A stretch of DNA of 64,000 nt from Maritimibacter sp. GTDB lineage: Bacteria > Pseudomonadota > Alphaproteobacteria > Rhodobacterales > Rhodobacteraceae. Positions 16,881 to 24,621 of the stretch are shown piece after piece. The stretch's first letter is position 1. Every line of letters starts with the position of its first letter. The notes beneath the pieces are model-generated. The model searched no databases, was not told where the DNA came from, and was given only the letters and a program-made list of their open reading frames with translations. The translations under genes and the position numbers were made by a program. Location: contig CP051232.1 of the NCBI GenBank assembly GCA_017792445.1, forward strand, positions 124,001 through 188,000, in the 5' to 3' direction.

Positions 16881-18551
16881 ATGTACAGCTATACCGAATT
16901 CGACGAAGCCTTCGTGCGCGAGCGCGTGGCCCAGTTCCGCGCCCAGGTCGAGCGCCGCATCGACGGCTCGCTGACCGAGGACGAGTTCAAGCCGCTGCGC
17001 CTGATGAACGGCCTGTACCTGCAACTGCACGCCTACATGCTGCGTGTGGCGGTGCCCTACGGCACGCTGAACAGCCGCCAGATGAACCAGCTCGCCTACA
17101 TCGCCGAGACTTGGGACAAGGGCTATGGCCACTTCACCACGCGTCAGAACATCCAGTACAACTGGCCGCTGCTGAAGGACGTGCCGGATATGCTGGACGC
17201 GCTGGCCGACGTGGGGATGCACGCCATCCAGACCAGCGGCAACACGATCCGCAACGTGACCGCCGACCATTTCGCCGGGGCCGCCGCCGACGAGATCGAG
17301 GATCCCCGCCCCTACGCCGAGCTGCTGCGCCAGTGGTCCACCGACCACCCGGAATTCCAGTTCCTGCCGCGCAAGTTCAAGATCGCCGTCACCGGCGCGC
17401 CGAACGACCGCGCCGTGGTCAAGGCGCATGACATCGGCTTGGAGATCGTGAAGAACGACGCGGGCGAGACCGGCTTCCGCGTGCTGGTGGGCGGCGGCCT
17501 TGGCCGGACGCCGATGATCGGCAAGGTGATCCGCGACTTCCTGCCCAAGGATGACCTGCTGCCCTATTGCGAGGCGATCGTCAGCGTCTACAACCTGCTG
17601 GGCCGCCGCGACAACAAGTACAAGGCGCGCATCAAGATCACCGTTCACGAGAACGGGCTGGACGAGTTCAAGGCGCAGGTCGAGGACCGCTTCGCGCTGC
17701 TGCGCGGCCAGTTCGGCGGCGCCGACCAGCAACTGCTGGCCGAGATCAAGGCGCAGTTCGCCCGCCCCGACCTTCCGGCCCGCGACCTGTCGGGCTTCAC
17801 CACCGCCTATGACAACGACCCGGTGTTCCGGGCGTGGGTCGACACCAACGTGGCCGAGCACGCCGTCGACGGCTATGCCCTGCTGACGATCTCGCTGAAG
17901 GCGCATGGTGAGACTCCGGGCGACGCCACCGCCGAGCAGATGCGCGAGATGGCGGCGCTGGCCGCCGAGTATTCCTCGGACGAGCTTCGCATCAGCCACG
18001 AGCAGAACGTGATCCTGCCGCATGTCGCCAAGTCCGACCTGCCCGCGATCCATGCCCGGCTGCAGCAGCACGGGCTGGCCACCGCGAACATCGGCCTGAT
18101 CTCGGACATCATCGCCTGCCCCGGCATGGATTACTGTGCGCTGGCGACGGCCCGCTCGATCCCGGTAGCGCAGCAGATCGCGACCCGGTTCGACGAACTG
18201 AAGATGGAGCACGACATCGGTCCGCTGAAGATCAAGATCTCGGGCTGCATCAACGCCTGTGGCCACCACCATGTCGGACACATCGGCATTCTGGGGCTGG
18301 ACCGCGCCGGCGTCGAGAACTACCAGATCACCCTTGGCGGTGACGGAACCGAGGACGCGGCAATCGGCACGCGGACCGGCCCCGGCTTCGCCTACGATCA
18401 GATCGTTCCCGCCATCGAGACCCTTGTCGAGACCTACCTCGACGAGCGCGAAAGCCCGGACGAGACGTTCCTGGATACCTACAAACGTGTCGGTATGGCG
18501 CCTTTCAAGGCGGCCCTCTACCCGGCCGAGGAGAAGAGCCGTGCCGCTTGA
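16881..18551 (+). CDS. cysI: Sulfite reductase, ferredoxin-type hemoprotein (nitrite/sulfite reductase family)
   Basis: A 556-residue siroheme/4Fe-4S enzyme reducing sulfite to sulfide with six electrons. Two homologous halves are seen, with the N-terminal ferredoxin-like repeat containing HFTTRQNIQYNW (about residue 85). The C-terminal half holds the cluster/siroheme cysteines in ACPGMDYC (near residue 415) and GCINACGHH (near 455), the C-x5-C...C-x3-C pattern of the family. No flavoprotein subunit (cysJ) is present; the FNR gene downstream suggests reduced ferredoxin or a reductase as donor. Nitrite as substrate is less likely given cysG/cysH around it. Confidence 0.9.
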   Translation: MYSYTEFDEAFVRERVAQFRAQVERRIDGSLTEDEFKPLRLMNGLYLQLHAYMLRVAVPYGTLNSRQMNQLAYIAETWDKGYGHFTTRQNIQYNWPLLKDVPDMLDALADVGMHAIQTSGNTIRNVTADHFAGAAADEIEDPRPYAELLRQWSTDHPEFQFLPRKFKIAVTGAPNDRAVVKAHDIGLEIVKNDAGETGFRVLVGGGLGRTPMIGKVIRDFLPKDDLLPYCEAIVSVYNLLGRRDNKYKARIKITVHENGLDEFKAQVEDRFALLRGQFGGADQQLLAEIKAQFARPDLPARDLSGFTTAYDNDPVFRAWVDTNVAEHAVDGYALLTISLKAHGETPGDATAEQMREMAALAAEYSSDELRISHEQNVILPHVAKSDLPAIHARLQQHGLATANIGLISDIIACPGMDYCALATARSIPVAQQIATRFDELKMEHDIGPLKIKISGCINACGHHHVGHIGILGLDRAGVENYQITLGGDGTEDAAIGTRTGPGFAYDQIVPAIETLVETYLDERESPDETFLDTYKRVGMAPFKAALYPAEEKSRAA

Positions 18552-19719
18552 TCCAGCCTCTGCACCGGTCGCCGACCGGGTCAGGGATCTGAACGAACGC
18601 TACCGGCACCACGGCGCGACCGCGGTGCTGGAACGTGCCCTGTCCGACGCGCAGGTCGGAAACATCGCGCTGGTGTCGTCCTTTGGCGCCGAGTCGGTGG
18701 TGCTGTTGCACATGATCTCGGTGATGGACCGCACCACCCCGGTACTGTTCATCGACACCCAGATGCTGTTCGAAGAGACGTTGCAGTACCAGCTGGACGT
18801 GTCCGAGAAGCTGGGCCTGACCGACGTGCGCTCGATCCGTCCCGACCCCGAGAAGATCCGCGAACTCGACCGCTTCGGGGCGCTGCATCTCAGCGATCCG
18901 GACGCCTGCTGCGACCTGCGCAAGACGCAGACGCTGGCCAGCGCGCTGGCGCCGTTCGACGCGTGGATCACCGGCCGCAAGCGGTTCCAGGGCGGCCAGC
19001 GCGCCGCGTTGGAGTTCTTCGAGAACGAGGGCGACATCCGCATCAAGGTCAACCCTCTGGCCCACTGGGCCAAGGACGACGTCCGCGACTACATGATCAA
19101 CAACCGCCTGCCCCGGCATCCGCTGGTGTCGCAGGGCTATCCCTCGATCGGCTGCAAGCCCTGCACCAGCAAGGTCGCCGAGGGCGAGGACGAACGTGCC
19201 GGGCGTTGGCGCGGCAAGGACAAGGTGGAATGCGGGATCCACTTCATCAATGGCAAGCCCGTGCGCCGGGTCGCCGAAGGGACTGAGGGCGAAGCGACGC
19301 CGCAAGAGGAGACGACAATGAGCGTTATCGTGACCGATGGCGGTTTTGCCGCCGACGACTGGAATGGCGAACTGGCCGCGCCCGAAGACACCGGCGCCGC
19401 CGCCGTGCTGCTGCCCTCGGACGCCGACCCCGAAGTGCTGCGCGACCGGCTGGACCAGCTGAAGCTTGTGGCCGTGGACTTCCCCAGCTTCGCGGACGGT
19501 CGCGGCTTTACGATCGCGCGCCGCCTGCGCCTGATGGGCTACACCGGCCGTCTGCGCGCCAAGGGTCACGTTATCGCCGATCAGTACGCGATGGCACGCC
19601 GCGTTGGTTTTGACGAGGTCGAGATCGACCTTGACCTTGCCACCCGTCAGCCCGAGGATCAGTGGCTCCGCCGCGCCGAATGGAAGGCGCATGACTATCA
19701 ATCTCGCCTGCGCGCCTGA
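18541..19719 (+). CDS. cysH: APS/PAPS reductase fused in frame to DUF934
   Basis: A 392-codon frame from a GTG at 18541 that overlaps the sulfite reductase end by 11 bases. Residues 1-255 are a CysH-type reductase: P-loop-like SSFGAESVVLLH, cysteine pair ACCDLRKTQ, second pair GCKPC and catalytic ECGIH. The two cysteine pairs mark the 4Fe-4S type that prefers adenylyl sulfate (APS). Residues about 260-392 are a DUF934 domain (VDFPSFADGRGFTIARRL), normally a separate small gene next to cysH. No stop separates them; the DUF934 ATG at 19318 is in the same frame and has AGAGGAG before it, so it may also be made on its own. Confidence 0.88.
   Translation: MPLDPASAPVADRVRDLNERYRHHGATAVLERALSDAQVGNIALVSSFGAESVVLLHMISVMDRTTPVLFIDTQMLFEETLQYQLDVSEKLGLTDVRSIRPDPEKIRELDRFGALHLSDPDACCDLRKTQTLASALAPFDAWITGRKRFQGGQRAALEFFENEGDIRIKVNPLAHWAKDDVRDYMINNRLPRHPLVSQGYPSIGCKPCTSKVAEGEDERAGRWRGKDKVECGIHFINGKPVRRVAEGTEGEATPQEETTMSVIVTDGGFAADDWNGELAAPEDTGAAAVLLPSDADPEVLRDRLDQLKLVAVDFPSFADGRGFTIARRLRLMGYTGRLRAKGHVIADQYAMARRVGFDEVEIDLDLATRQPEDQWLRRAEWKAHDYQSRLRA
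19305..19320 (+). promoter_or_regulatory. Internal ribosome binding site and start for the DUF934 part
   Basis: AGAGGAG at 19305-19311 followed by ATG at 19318 (six-base spacing). It lies inside the open cysH frame and would give a free 133-residue DUF934 protein in addition to the fusion. Confidence 0.5.
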
Positions 19720-19791
19720 TTGACGCCTTCCATCTGACCTGCATCAAGGATTAAGGATTCACACGGCCGTAAGGCCATGGATGAGATAGAC

Positions 19792-20640
19792 ATGACCGAG
19801 CAAAAACCCGTGACCCAAGCCGCCGCCCAGAAAGTACCCGCCCTGCCGGACGCGCAGACCGTGACAGAGGTCCAGCACTACACCGACCGCCTGTTCCGGT
19901 TCCGCTGCACCCGCCCCGCCTCGTTGCGGTTTCGCTCGGGCGAATTCGTCATGATCGGCCTGATGGGGGATCCGCACCCCGAGACCGGCAAGCAGAAGCC
20001 GCTGCTGCGCGCCTATTCCATCGCCTCGCCCGCGTGGGACGAAGAGCTGGAATTCTATTCGATCAAGGTGCAGGACGGCCCGCTGACCTCGAAGCTTCAG
20101 CACCTGAAGGAAGGCGACGAGATCATCCTGCGGCCCAAGCCCGTCGGCACGCTGGTGCATGACGCGCTGCTGCCCGGAAAGCGGCTGTGGTTCTTCGCGA
20201 CCGGCACCGGCATCGCGCCGTTCGCCTCGCTGATCCGCGAGCCCGAGACGTACGAGCGCTACGACCAGATCATCCTGACCCACACCTGCCGCGAGGTGGC
20301 CGAGCTGACCTATGGCCGCGAGCTGGTGGAGAGCGTCCGTGCCGACGAGATGCTCGCCGAGGTGATCGGCGAGAACTTCGCCGACAAGCTGGTCTACTAC
20401 CCCACCACCACCCGCGAAGAGAGCCCGAAGATGGGCCGGGTCACCGACCTGCTGCGCTCGGGCGAGATCTTCAGGGATCTGGGGATCGAGGGCATCAGCG
20501 CCGAGACCGACCGCGCGATGGTCTGCGGCTCGATGGGGCTGAACACCGATCTGAAGGAAATCCTTGAAGGCTTCGGCCTGAAGGAAGGCGCGAACTCCGA
20601 GCCTGCCGAATACGTGGTCGAGAAGGCCTTCGTTGGCTGA
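19792..20640 (+). CDS. fpr: Ferredoxin--NADP reductase
   Basis: A 282-residue flavoprotein of the bacterial FNR type. The FAD site is LRAYSIASPAWDEELEFYSI (residues about 80-100), the NADP site is FATGTGIAPFASLIREP and CGSMGLNTDLKEI, and the C-terminus ends in the family pattern VEKAFVG. It exchanges electrons between NADPH and ferredoxin/flavodoxin and could supply the ferredoxin-type sulfite reductase encoded just upstream. The ATG at 19792 was chosen (GGATGAG before it); an ATG at 19777 is in frame and equally possible. Confidence 0.92.
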   Translation: MTEQKPVTQAAAQKVPALPDAQTVTEVQHYTDRLFRFRCTRPASLRFRSGEFVMIGLMGDPHPETGKQKPLLRAYSIASPAWDEELEFYSIKVQDGPLTSKLQHLKEGDEIILRPKPVGTLVHDALLPGKRLWFFATGTGIAPFASLIREPETYERYDQIILTHTCREVAELTYGRELVESVRADEMLAEVIGENFADKLVYYPTTTREESPKMGRVTDLLRSGEIFRDLGIEGISAETDRAMVCGSMGLNTDLKEILEGFGLKEGANSEPAEYVVEKAFVG

Positions 20641-20676
20641 CCCTTCCCGGCGCCTCGGCGTCGACCGTGATATTCC

Positions 20677-20715
20677 AAACCTGCCCCGCGTCACCGCCGG
20701 GCAGGTTTTTCTTTT
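20677..20715 (+). terminator. Terminator closing the sulfur operon
   Basis: A 10-bp perfect stem, AAACCTGCCC (20677-20686) with GGGCAGGTTT (20699-20708), then TTCTTTT. It separates fpr from the convergent VOC gene. Confidence 0.88.
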
Positions 20716-20727
20716 CCGGGTCTCACC

Positions 20728-21102
20728 TCAGCCGCCGGTCAGGTCCTGCGCCAGCATCAGCGCGTTTCCGTCCGGATCGTAGAAGGTCGCTGTGCTGACC
20801 ATCCCCTCGATCACCTCGGTCGGCCCGTCGAACCGCACCCCTTCCGCCTCCAAGGCGGCGCGGGCCGTGTCGATATCGGCGACACCGAACACGGGCACCA
20901 TATTGCCCGGCGCGGGCGACGCCTGTTCGCCAAGGCCAAGGGTCACGCCGTCGGTCTTGGTCTGAAGCTCGCTCCAGCCTGCATCGTCGGCATGGTAGAT
21001 CAGGTCGAAGCCCAGCATATCCAGATACCATTTCGCGCTGACGTGACGGTCCTTCACCGACATCGCGAGGGTAATCGTGTTCTCAAGGGTAACGGCAGCC
21101 AT
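20728..21102 (-). CDS. VOC (glyoxalase/dioxygenase fold) protein
   Basis: A 124-residue vicinal-oxygen-chelate protein of two beta-alpha-beta-beta-beta modules (LAMSVKDRHVSAKWYLDMLG; PVFGVADIDTARAAL) ending in the typical ATFYDPDGNALML. The function of such small VOC proteins ranges from glyoxalase to antibiotic-binding; nothing here settles it. It is divergent from a tandem winged-helix regulator with a palindromic operator in the 40-base gap, so it is probably that regulator's target. Confidence 0.82.
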   Translation of the reverse strand: MAAVTLENTITLAMSVKDRHVSAKWYLDMLGFDLIYHADDAGWSELQTKTDGVTLGLGEQASPAPGNMVPVFGVADIDTARAALEAEGVRFDGPTEVIEGMVSTATFYDPDGNALMLAQDLTGG

Positions 21103-21125
21103 GGGGATTCCCTTAATTCAGAAAA

Positions 21126-21138
21126 TATAGTAACTATA
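21126..21138. promoter_or_regulatory. Palindromic operator TATAGT-A-ACTATA
   Basis: A perfect 6+1+6 palindrome in the short divergent gap between the VOC gene and its neighbouring regulator. It overlaps the likely -10 sequences of both directions, only four bases before the regulator's ATG, which fits autoregulation by a dimeric winged-helix protein. Confidence 0.7.
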
Positions 21139-21142
21139 CTTT

Positions 21143-21679
21143 ATGGACATTGAGATTCTTGTCAAGCTGACCGCGCGCGCCTGGGCCCTGAACATCCTCG
21201 CCTGCCTTGACGCTGGCACGCCGGGCCGGCAGGCGCCACTTCTGGCCGCCACGGGCGCAAGCCGGACCGCCTTCGCCCAAAGCCTGTCGCACCTGATCGA
21301 GCTGAAACTGCTAGAGCGCAACCCAGGCCATGGCCACCCGCTGCGGCCCGAATTCCGGCTGACGCCCGAAGGGGTGCGGATCGCCGCTATCGCGGGACGC
21401 ATCGTAAACGCAGGTTCGCGGGAAGAAGACGCGGCCCTGCTGCGCCGCACGTGGACGGTGCCGATCCTCGTCGCCTGCCAGCGGCCCCGCTATTTCGGCG
21501 AGATCCGCGCCGACCTGTCGCCAATCACCGACCGGGCGCTGTCGCAATCGCTGAAGCAGTTGCAGGCGCACCGCTGGCTGGACCGGCACACCGACACCGA
21601 GCAGCACCCCCCGCGCCCGCGCTACCATGCGGCCAATGCGGGTCAGGTCATCGGCAGGGCGCTCGCCGCCGTGGGCTGA
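21143..21679 (+). CDS. Tandem winged-helix transcriptional regulator (HxlR-like C-terminal half)
   Basis: A 178-residue DNA-binding protein built from two helix-turn-helix units. The N-terminal half (residues 1-75, LLAATGASRTAFAQSLSHLI then HPLRPEFRLTPEG) is MarR-like. The C-terminal half (about 88-178, TWTVPILVACQRPRYFGEIR then ITDRALSQSLKQLQ) has the HxlR pattern. HxlR proteins usually have one such unit, so this is a duplicated or fused form. No ribosome binding site precedes the ATG at 21143; the message may be leaderless. Likely controls the divergent VOC gene. Confidence 0.78.
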   Translation: MDIEILVKLTARAWALNILACLDAGTPGRQAPLLAATGASRTAFAQSLSHLIELKLLERNPGHGHPLRPEFRLTPEGVRIAAIAGRIVNAGSREEDAALLRRTWTVPILVACQRPRYFGEIRADLSPITDRALSQSLKQLQAHRWLDRHTDTEQHPPRPRYHAANAGQVIGRALAAVG

Positions 21680-21712
21680 TCGCCCGACCCGTCGCCTGCG
21701 CTCACCCATAAA

Positions 21713-21744
21713 CGCAAAACGCCCGGAGCTGTCAGGCTCCGGGC
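21713..21744 (-). terminator. Terminator of the acidic repeat protein gene
   Basis: A stem of GCCCGGAGC (21721-21729) with GCTCCGGGC (21736-21744); on the minus strand it is followed by GTTTTGCGTTT. A second perfect hairpin, TCGGATCG with CGATCCGA, lies immediately before it at about 21750-21770. Confidence 0.75.
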
Positions 21745-21775
21745 GCCGGTCGGATCGCACAGCGATCCGATCCCG

Positions 21776-22930
21776 TCACATATCAAGCGCCTCGCGGGCC
21801 TGCTCGAGCGCATCCGAAAGCGCCGCCTCGTCGTCCCCGGCCTCTTCGATGGCCGTGGTCAGCGTCTCTTTCTGCTCGGCGTCCAGATCCGAGCCCTGGA
21901 TCGTCGCCAGAACCTCGTCACGATCAAAGCCCTCGACAGTGAAGATCTCTGCCGGATCGGCGTCAGTGCTGTCGGTTTCGGCAGATGCGTCGGACGCCGG
22001 TTCGTCAGAGGCAGCGGCTTCGTCCCCGGTTTCCGCGGCGCTGTCGTCCGAGGCGGTCTCTTCTTCCGCCGCCGCATCGCTGGCACCGGCGGCCATTTCG
22101 GCTGCGGTTTCCTCCATCGAGTCCGCCGTATCCGCCAGAGCAGTCGCCGCTTCTTCCATCGCCGCAGCATCAGCGCGCATCTCTTCGGCCTTCGTCATCA
22201 GTTCGTCAGCCTGATCGCGCAGTTCTGCCGCTTCGCCCATGATCACCTCGGACGCCGCAGTACTGATCGGGTCTTCCTCGGCGGTCGTCGCACCGGCAAC
22301 CTCTTCATCGGCAGCAGGCGCTTCGGCTTCGGCAGTCTCTTCGACGGCAGCAGGTTCCTCCGTGGCGGCGGGTTCTTCCGCCTCAGCCATTTCCTCGGTC
22401 GCCGCAGGCTCCTCAGCTTCAGCCGTTTCCTCGGTCGTCGCAGGCTCCTCGGCCTCAGCGGTTTCCTCGGTCGTCGCAGGCTCTTCGGCCTCAGCGGTTT
22501 CCTCGGTCGCCGCAGGCTCCTCGGCCTCAGCCGTTTCCTCGGTCGCCGCAGGCTCCTCGGCCTCAGCGGTTTCCTCGGTCGTCGCAGGCTCCTCGGCCCC
22601 AGCCGTTTCCTCGGTCGCCGCAGGCTCTTCAGCCTCAGCCATTTCCTCGGTCGCCGCAGGCTCCTCGGCCTCAGCCATCTCCTCGGTCGCCGCAGGCTCC
22701 TCGGCCTCAGCCGTTTCCTCGGCCGCCGCAGGCTCTTCCGCCTCCGCTTCCTCGTCAGCAGCAGCGGTTTCTTCCTCGGCTGCCGGTTCCTCGGTCATCT
22801 CGGGCGCCGCGGCGATTTCGCCGGGCTCGTCCATCGCCGCAACAGGCTCTTCATCTTGTACCTGGAAATACGCGAAGCCGCCGATGGCCGCGGCCACGAC
22901 AAGGGCTCCGATGATCCAACTCTTTTCCAT
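21776..22930 (-). CDS. Membrane-anchored acidic repeat protein
   Basis: A 384-residue protein, not recognised. An N-terminal membrane segment (WIIGALVVAAAIGGFAYF, residues 5-22) anchors it, most likely with the rest in the periplasm. Residues 64-201 consist of ten 12-residue units of the type AEEPAATEETAE plus one longer unit. A helical, probably coiled-coil stretch follows (ELRDQADELMTKAEEM, about 220-275). The end (FTVEGFDRDEVLATIQGSDL and following) is non-repetitive and looks like the conserved domain. The ATG at 22930 has GGGGAG upstream. The highly acidic Pro/Ala/Glu repeat resembles extended spacer arms of envelope proteins. Confidence 0.8.
   Translation of the reverse strand: MEKSWIIGALVVAAAIGGFAYFQVQDEEPVAAMDEPGEIAAAPEMTEEPAAEEETAAADEEAEAEEPAAAEETAEAEEPAATEEMAEAEEPAATEEMAEAEEPAATEETAGAEEPATTEETAEAEEPAATEETAEAEEPAATEETAEAEEPATTEETAEAEEPATTEETAEAEEPAATEEMAEAEEPAATEEPAAVEETAEAEAPAADEEVAGATTAEEDPISTAASEVIMGEAAELRDQADELMTKAEEMRADAAAMEEAATALADTADSMEETAAEMAAGASDAAAEEETASDDSAAETGDEAAASDEPASDASAETDSTDADPAEIFTVEGFDRDEVLATIQGSDLDAEQKETLTTAIEEAGDDEAALSDALEQAREALDM
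22328..22741 (-). repeat. 36-bp coding tandem repeat (AEEPAATEETAE)
   Basis: Ten near-identical 36-base units encode AEEPA(A/T)TEE(T/M)AE and are followed by an 18-residue variant. Units 5-9 are the most alike, suggesting recent slippage or unequal exchange; copy number probably varies between strains. Confidence 0.9.
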
Positions 22931-23121
22931 AAAAGGAACTCCCCGCTGATATTCCGAACGCGTTTCGTGTCGAAGCATTGAAATGAAGCGGTGTTCAGCG
23001 CTTTCAAGTCGGAAAGCGCAGGAACAAAGGCCACGCGGAACGAAATGGCAGTTGAAACGGACCCCTCCAAGCCGTATCTTCTATGCCTGACTTTCCTGCA
23101 ACGACATAAGGATGCACGACC

Positions 23122-23667
23122 ATCGCTCGCAGACCCCACAATGCCCCGCCGACCCGTGACACCGGGCCTCGCGTCAACGACCGGATCCGCGCGCCCGAGA
23201 TCCGCCTGATCGGCGCCGAGGGAGAGAACGTCGGGGTGGTTACGCCGCAAAAGGGCATGGCCCTTGCCGAAGCGGCGGGCCTCGATCTTGTCGAGATCTC
23301 CCCGAACGCCACGCCTCCGGTGTGCAAGATCATGGACTTCGGCAAGTTCAAATACGAACAGCAGAAGCGTGAATCGGAAGCGCGGAAGAAACAGAAGACC
23401 ATCGAAGTCAAAGAGGTCAAGTTCCGCCCGAACACGGACACGCACGACTACGATGTGAAGATGAAAAACGTCTTCCGGTTTCTCGAGGGCGGCGACAAGG
23501 TCAAGGTGACACTTCGTTTCCGTGGCCGCGAGATGGCGCACCAGAACCTTGGGCGTGAACTGCTGGAGCGGGTCGCCGAAGACGTGAAGGAACTCGGCAA
23601 GGTCGAGAACATGCCGAAGATGGAAGGCCGCCAGATGGTCATGATGATCGGGCCCTCGACCAAGTAA
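23122..23667 (+). CDS. infC: Translation initiation factor IF-3, ATC start
   Basis: IF-3 of 181 residues, matching the usual 175-180. It reads [20 protein letters not shown], then the N-domain ([26 protein letters not shown]), linker [18 protein letters not shown] and C-domain ending [13 protein letters not shown]. There is no ATG, GTG or TTG in frame between the stop at 23107 and a GTG at 23236 that would delete the first 38 residues. An ATC at 23122 lies exactly where the conserved N-terminus begins, nine bases after AAGGA (23108-23112). Rare AUU/AUC/AUA starts are known for infC and let IF-3 repress its own translation. It stands alone here, without rpmI-rplT. Confidence 0.93.
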   Translation: MARRPHNAPPTRDTGPRVNDRIRAPEIRLIGAEGENVGVVTPQKGMALAEAAGLDLVEISPNATPPVCKIMDFGKFKYEQQKRESEARKKQKTIEVKEVKFRPNTDTHDYDVKMKNVFRFLEGGDKVKVTLRFRGREMAHQNLGRELLERVAEDVKELGKVENMPKMEGRQMVMMIGPSTK

Positions 23668-23696
23668 GGGTCCGGCCCATCGGCAGACACGATGCA

Positions 23697-23725
23697 CAGG
23701 CGCCTTCGGGTGCCTGTTTTCGTTT
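23697..23725 (+). terminator. Terminator after infC
   Basis: An 8-bp stem, CAGGCGCC (23697-23704) with GGTGCCTG (23709-23716; one G-T pair), closed by a TTCG tetraloop and followed by TTTTCGTTT. Confidence 0.88.
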
Positions 23726-23750
23726 CAGGGGACGCCCCTGCCCCGATCCC

Positions 23751-23786
23751 AAAGAAAAAGGCCGAGGCGTGAACCTCGGCCCTTTT
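23751..23786. terminator. Bidirectional terminator between infC and the transglycosylase gene
   Basis: A perfect stem GGCCGAGG (23760-23767) with CCTCGGCC (23774-23781). On the minus strand it is followed by TTTTTCTTT, ending the lytic transglycosylase transcript; on the plus strand by CTTTTGT, backing up the infC terminator. Confidence 0.8.
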
Positions 23787-23808
23787 GTCCCTCGCGCGTG
23801 ACCGCGTC

Positions 23809-24402
23809 TTATTTCTGCGGCAATGCGCAGTATTCCTGCGAGCTGATCCAGCTGCGCATGTCTTCCACCTTGTCCGGATACCGGAACGGCGCCCAGTGCT
23901 GGGAAATGCCGCCCCAGTGGCCCGGTCCGCCAAGGATGCGGTTCTTGTTCGGCATCTCGTAGGCCGCCAGCCGCACGCCGCAGCTTAGGTTCGCCGCGCC
24001 GTCGAACAGGGCCGAGGCGGATTGCGCCTTGCAGCCCACGCCGCGCGCCGTGGCCGGGGCGATCTGCAGCAGGCCCAGCCATTTGCCGCCGCCGCCCGAG
24101 GCATCGGGGGTCCAGCGGCTTTCATGCTTGGCGAGCGCGGAGAACAGGCCGGCCCAGAAGGCCCGCCGCTGTTCCACCGGCGCCGCGCGATAGGCCGGGC
24201 ACCACTGGTCGATGTCTTCGGGAACCAGTTGAGACAGCACCGCTCCGTGGGTCTCCAGCGCGCCCATCGTCGCCATCGTCCACTCGGTCGCTTCCGGGCG
24301 GAAGTCCCAGCGCATCGGCGGGACGTCAGGCGTTTCGTAGGGTTTGCTTGCAGCGCAGGCGGAGGCGGTCAGCACCGCGAACAGCGTCGCGGCTCTCAAC
24401 AT
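23809..24402 (-). CDS. Lytic transglycosylase-like protein
   Basis: A 197-residue envelope protein with signal sequence MLRAATLFAVLTASACAAS; the cysteine in ASAC could be a lipoprotein site. The SLT-fold core is visible: catalytic glutamate in LFSALAKHESRWTP and the downstream KWLGLLQIAPATARG. Such enzymes cleave the glycan strands of peptidoglycan to 1,6-anhydro ends. The Gly-rich break (SGGGGKW) before GLLQI is a little unusual. The start may be ATG 24402 or ATG 24414. Confidence 0.82.
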   Translation of the reverse strand: MLRAATLFAVLTASACAASKPYETPDVPPMRWDFRPEATEWTMATMGALETHGAVLSQLVPEDIDQWCPAYRAAPVEQRRAFWAGLFSALAKHESRWTPDASGGGGKWLGLLQIAPATARGVGCKAQSASALFDGAANLSCGVRLAAYEMPNKNRILGGPGHWGGISQHWAPFRYPDKVEDMRSWISSQEYCALPQK

Positions 24403-24621
24403 GGAACAGATCATTGGCAAACTTTGGCAGCACCGGGCCAACCCCCGGCAAGGGAAATCCTGTGCCAAAAACGATCCGGTCCGTCTACCCTATGGTCAGG
24501 CCATCGGCGGGAATCCCCCGCCGGGGTTAACGGCCTAATCCAAAAAACGGTACGAATTCACAAGATGTGGCAGCGCGCTCACGGCGCGCCACCACGTGAT
24601 GTTTCGCGCGGCAGGCGAACC

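Noticed and set aside
22239-22949. A Ser/Ala/Val repeat frame opposite the acidic repeat gene
   Set aside because: It mirrors the AEEPAATEETAE repeat. The minus frame has a membrane start, ribosome binding site and terminator; this one has none.
23112-23159. A 15-codon upstream frame (ATG at 23112) overlapping the infC start
   Set aside because: Its ATG abuts the AAGGA site, leaving no spacing for initiation; not likely translated.
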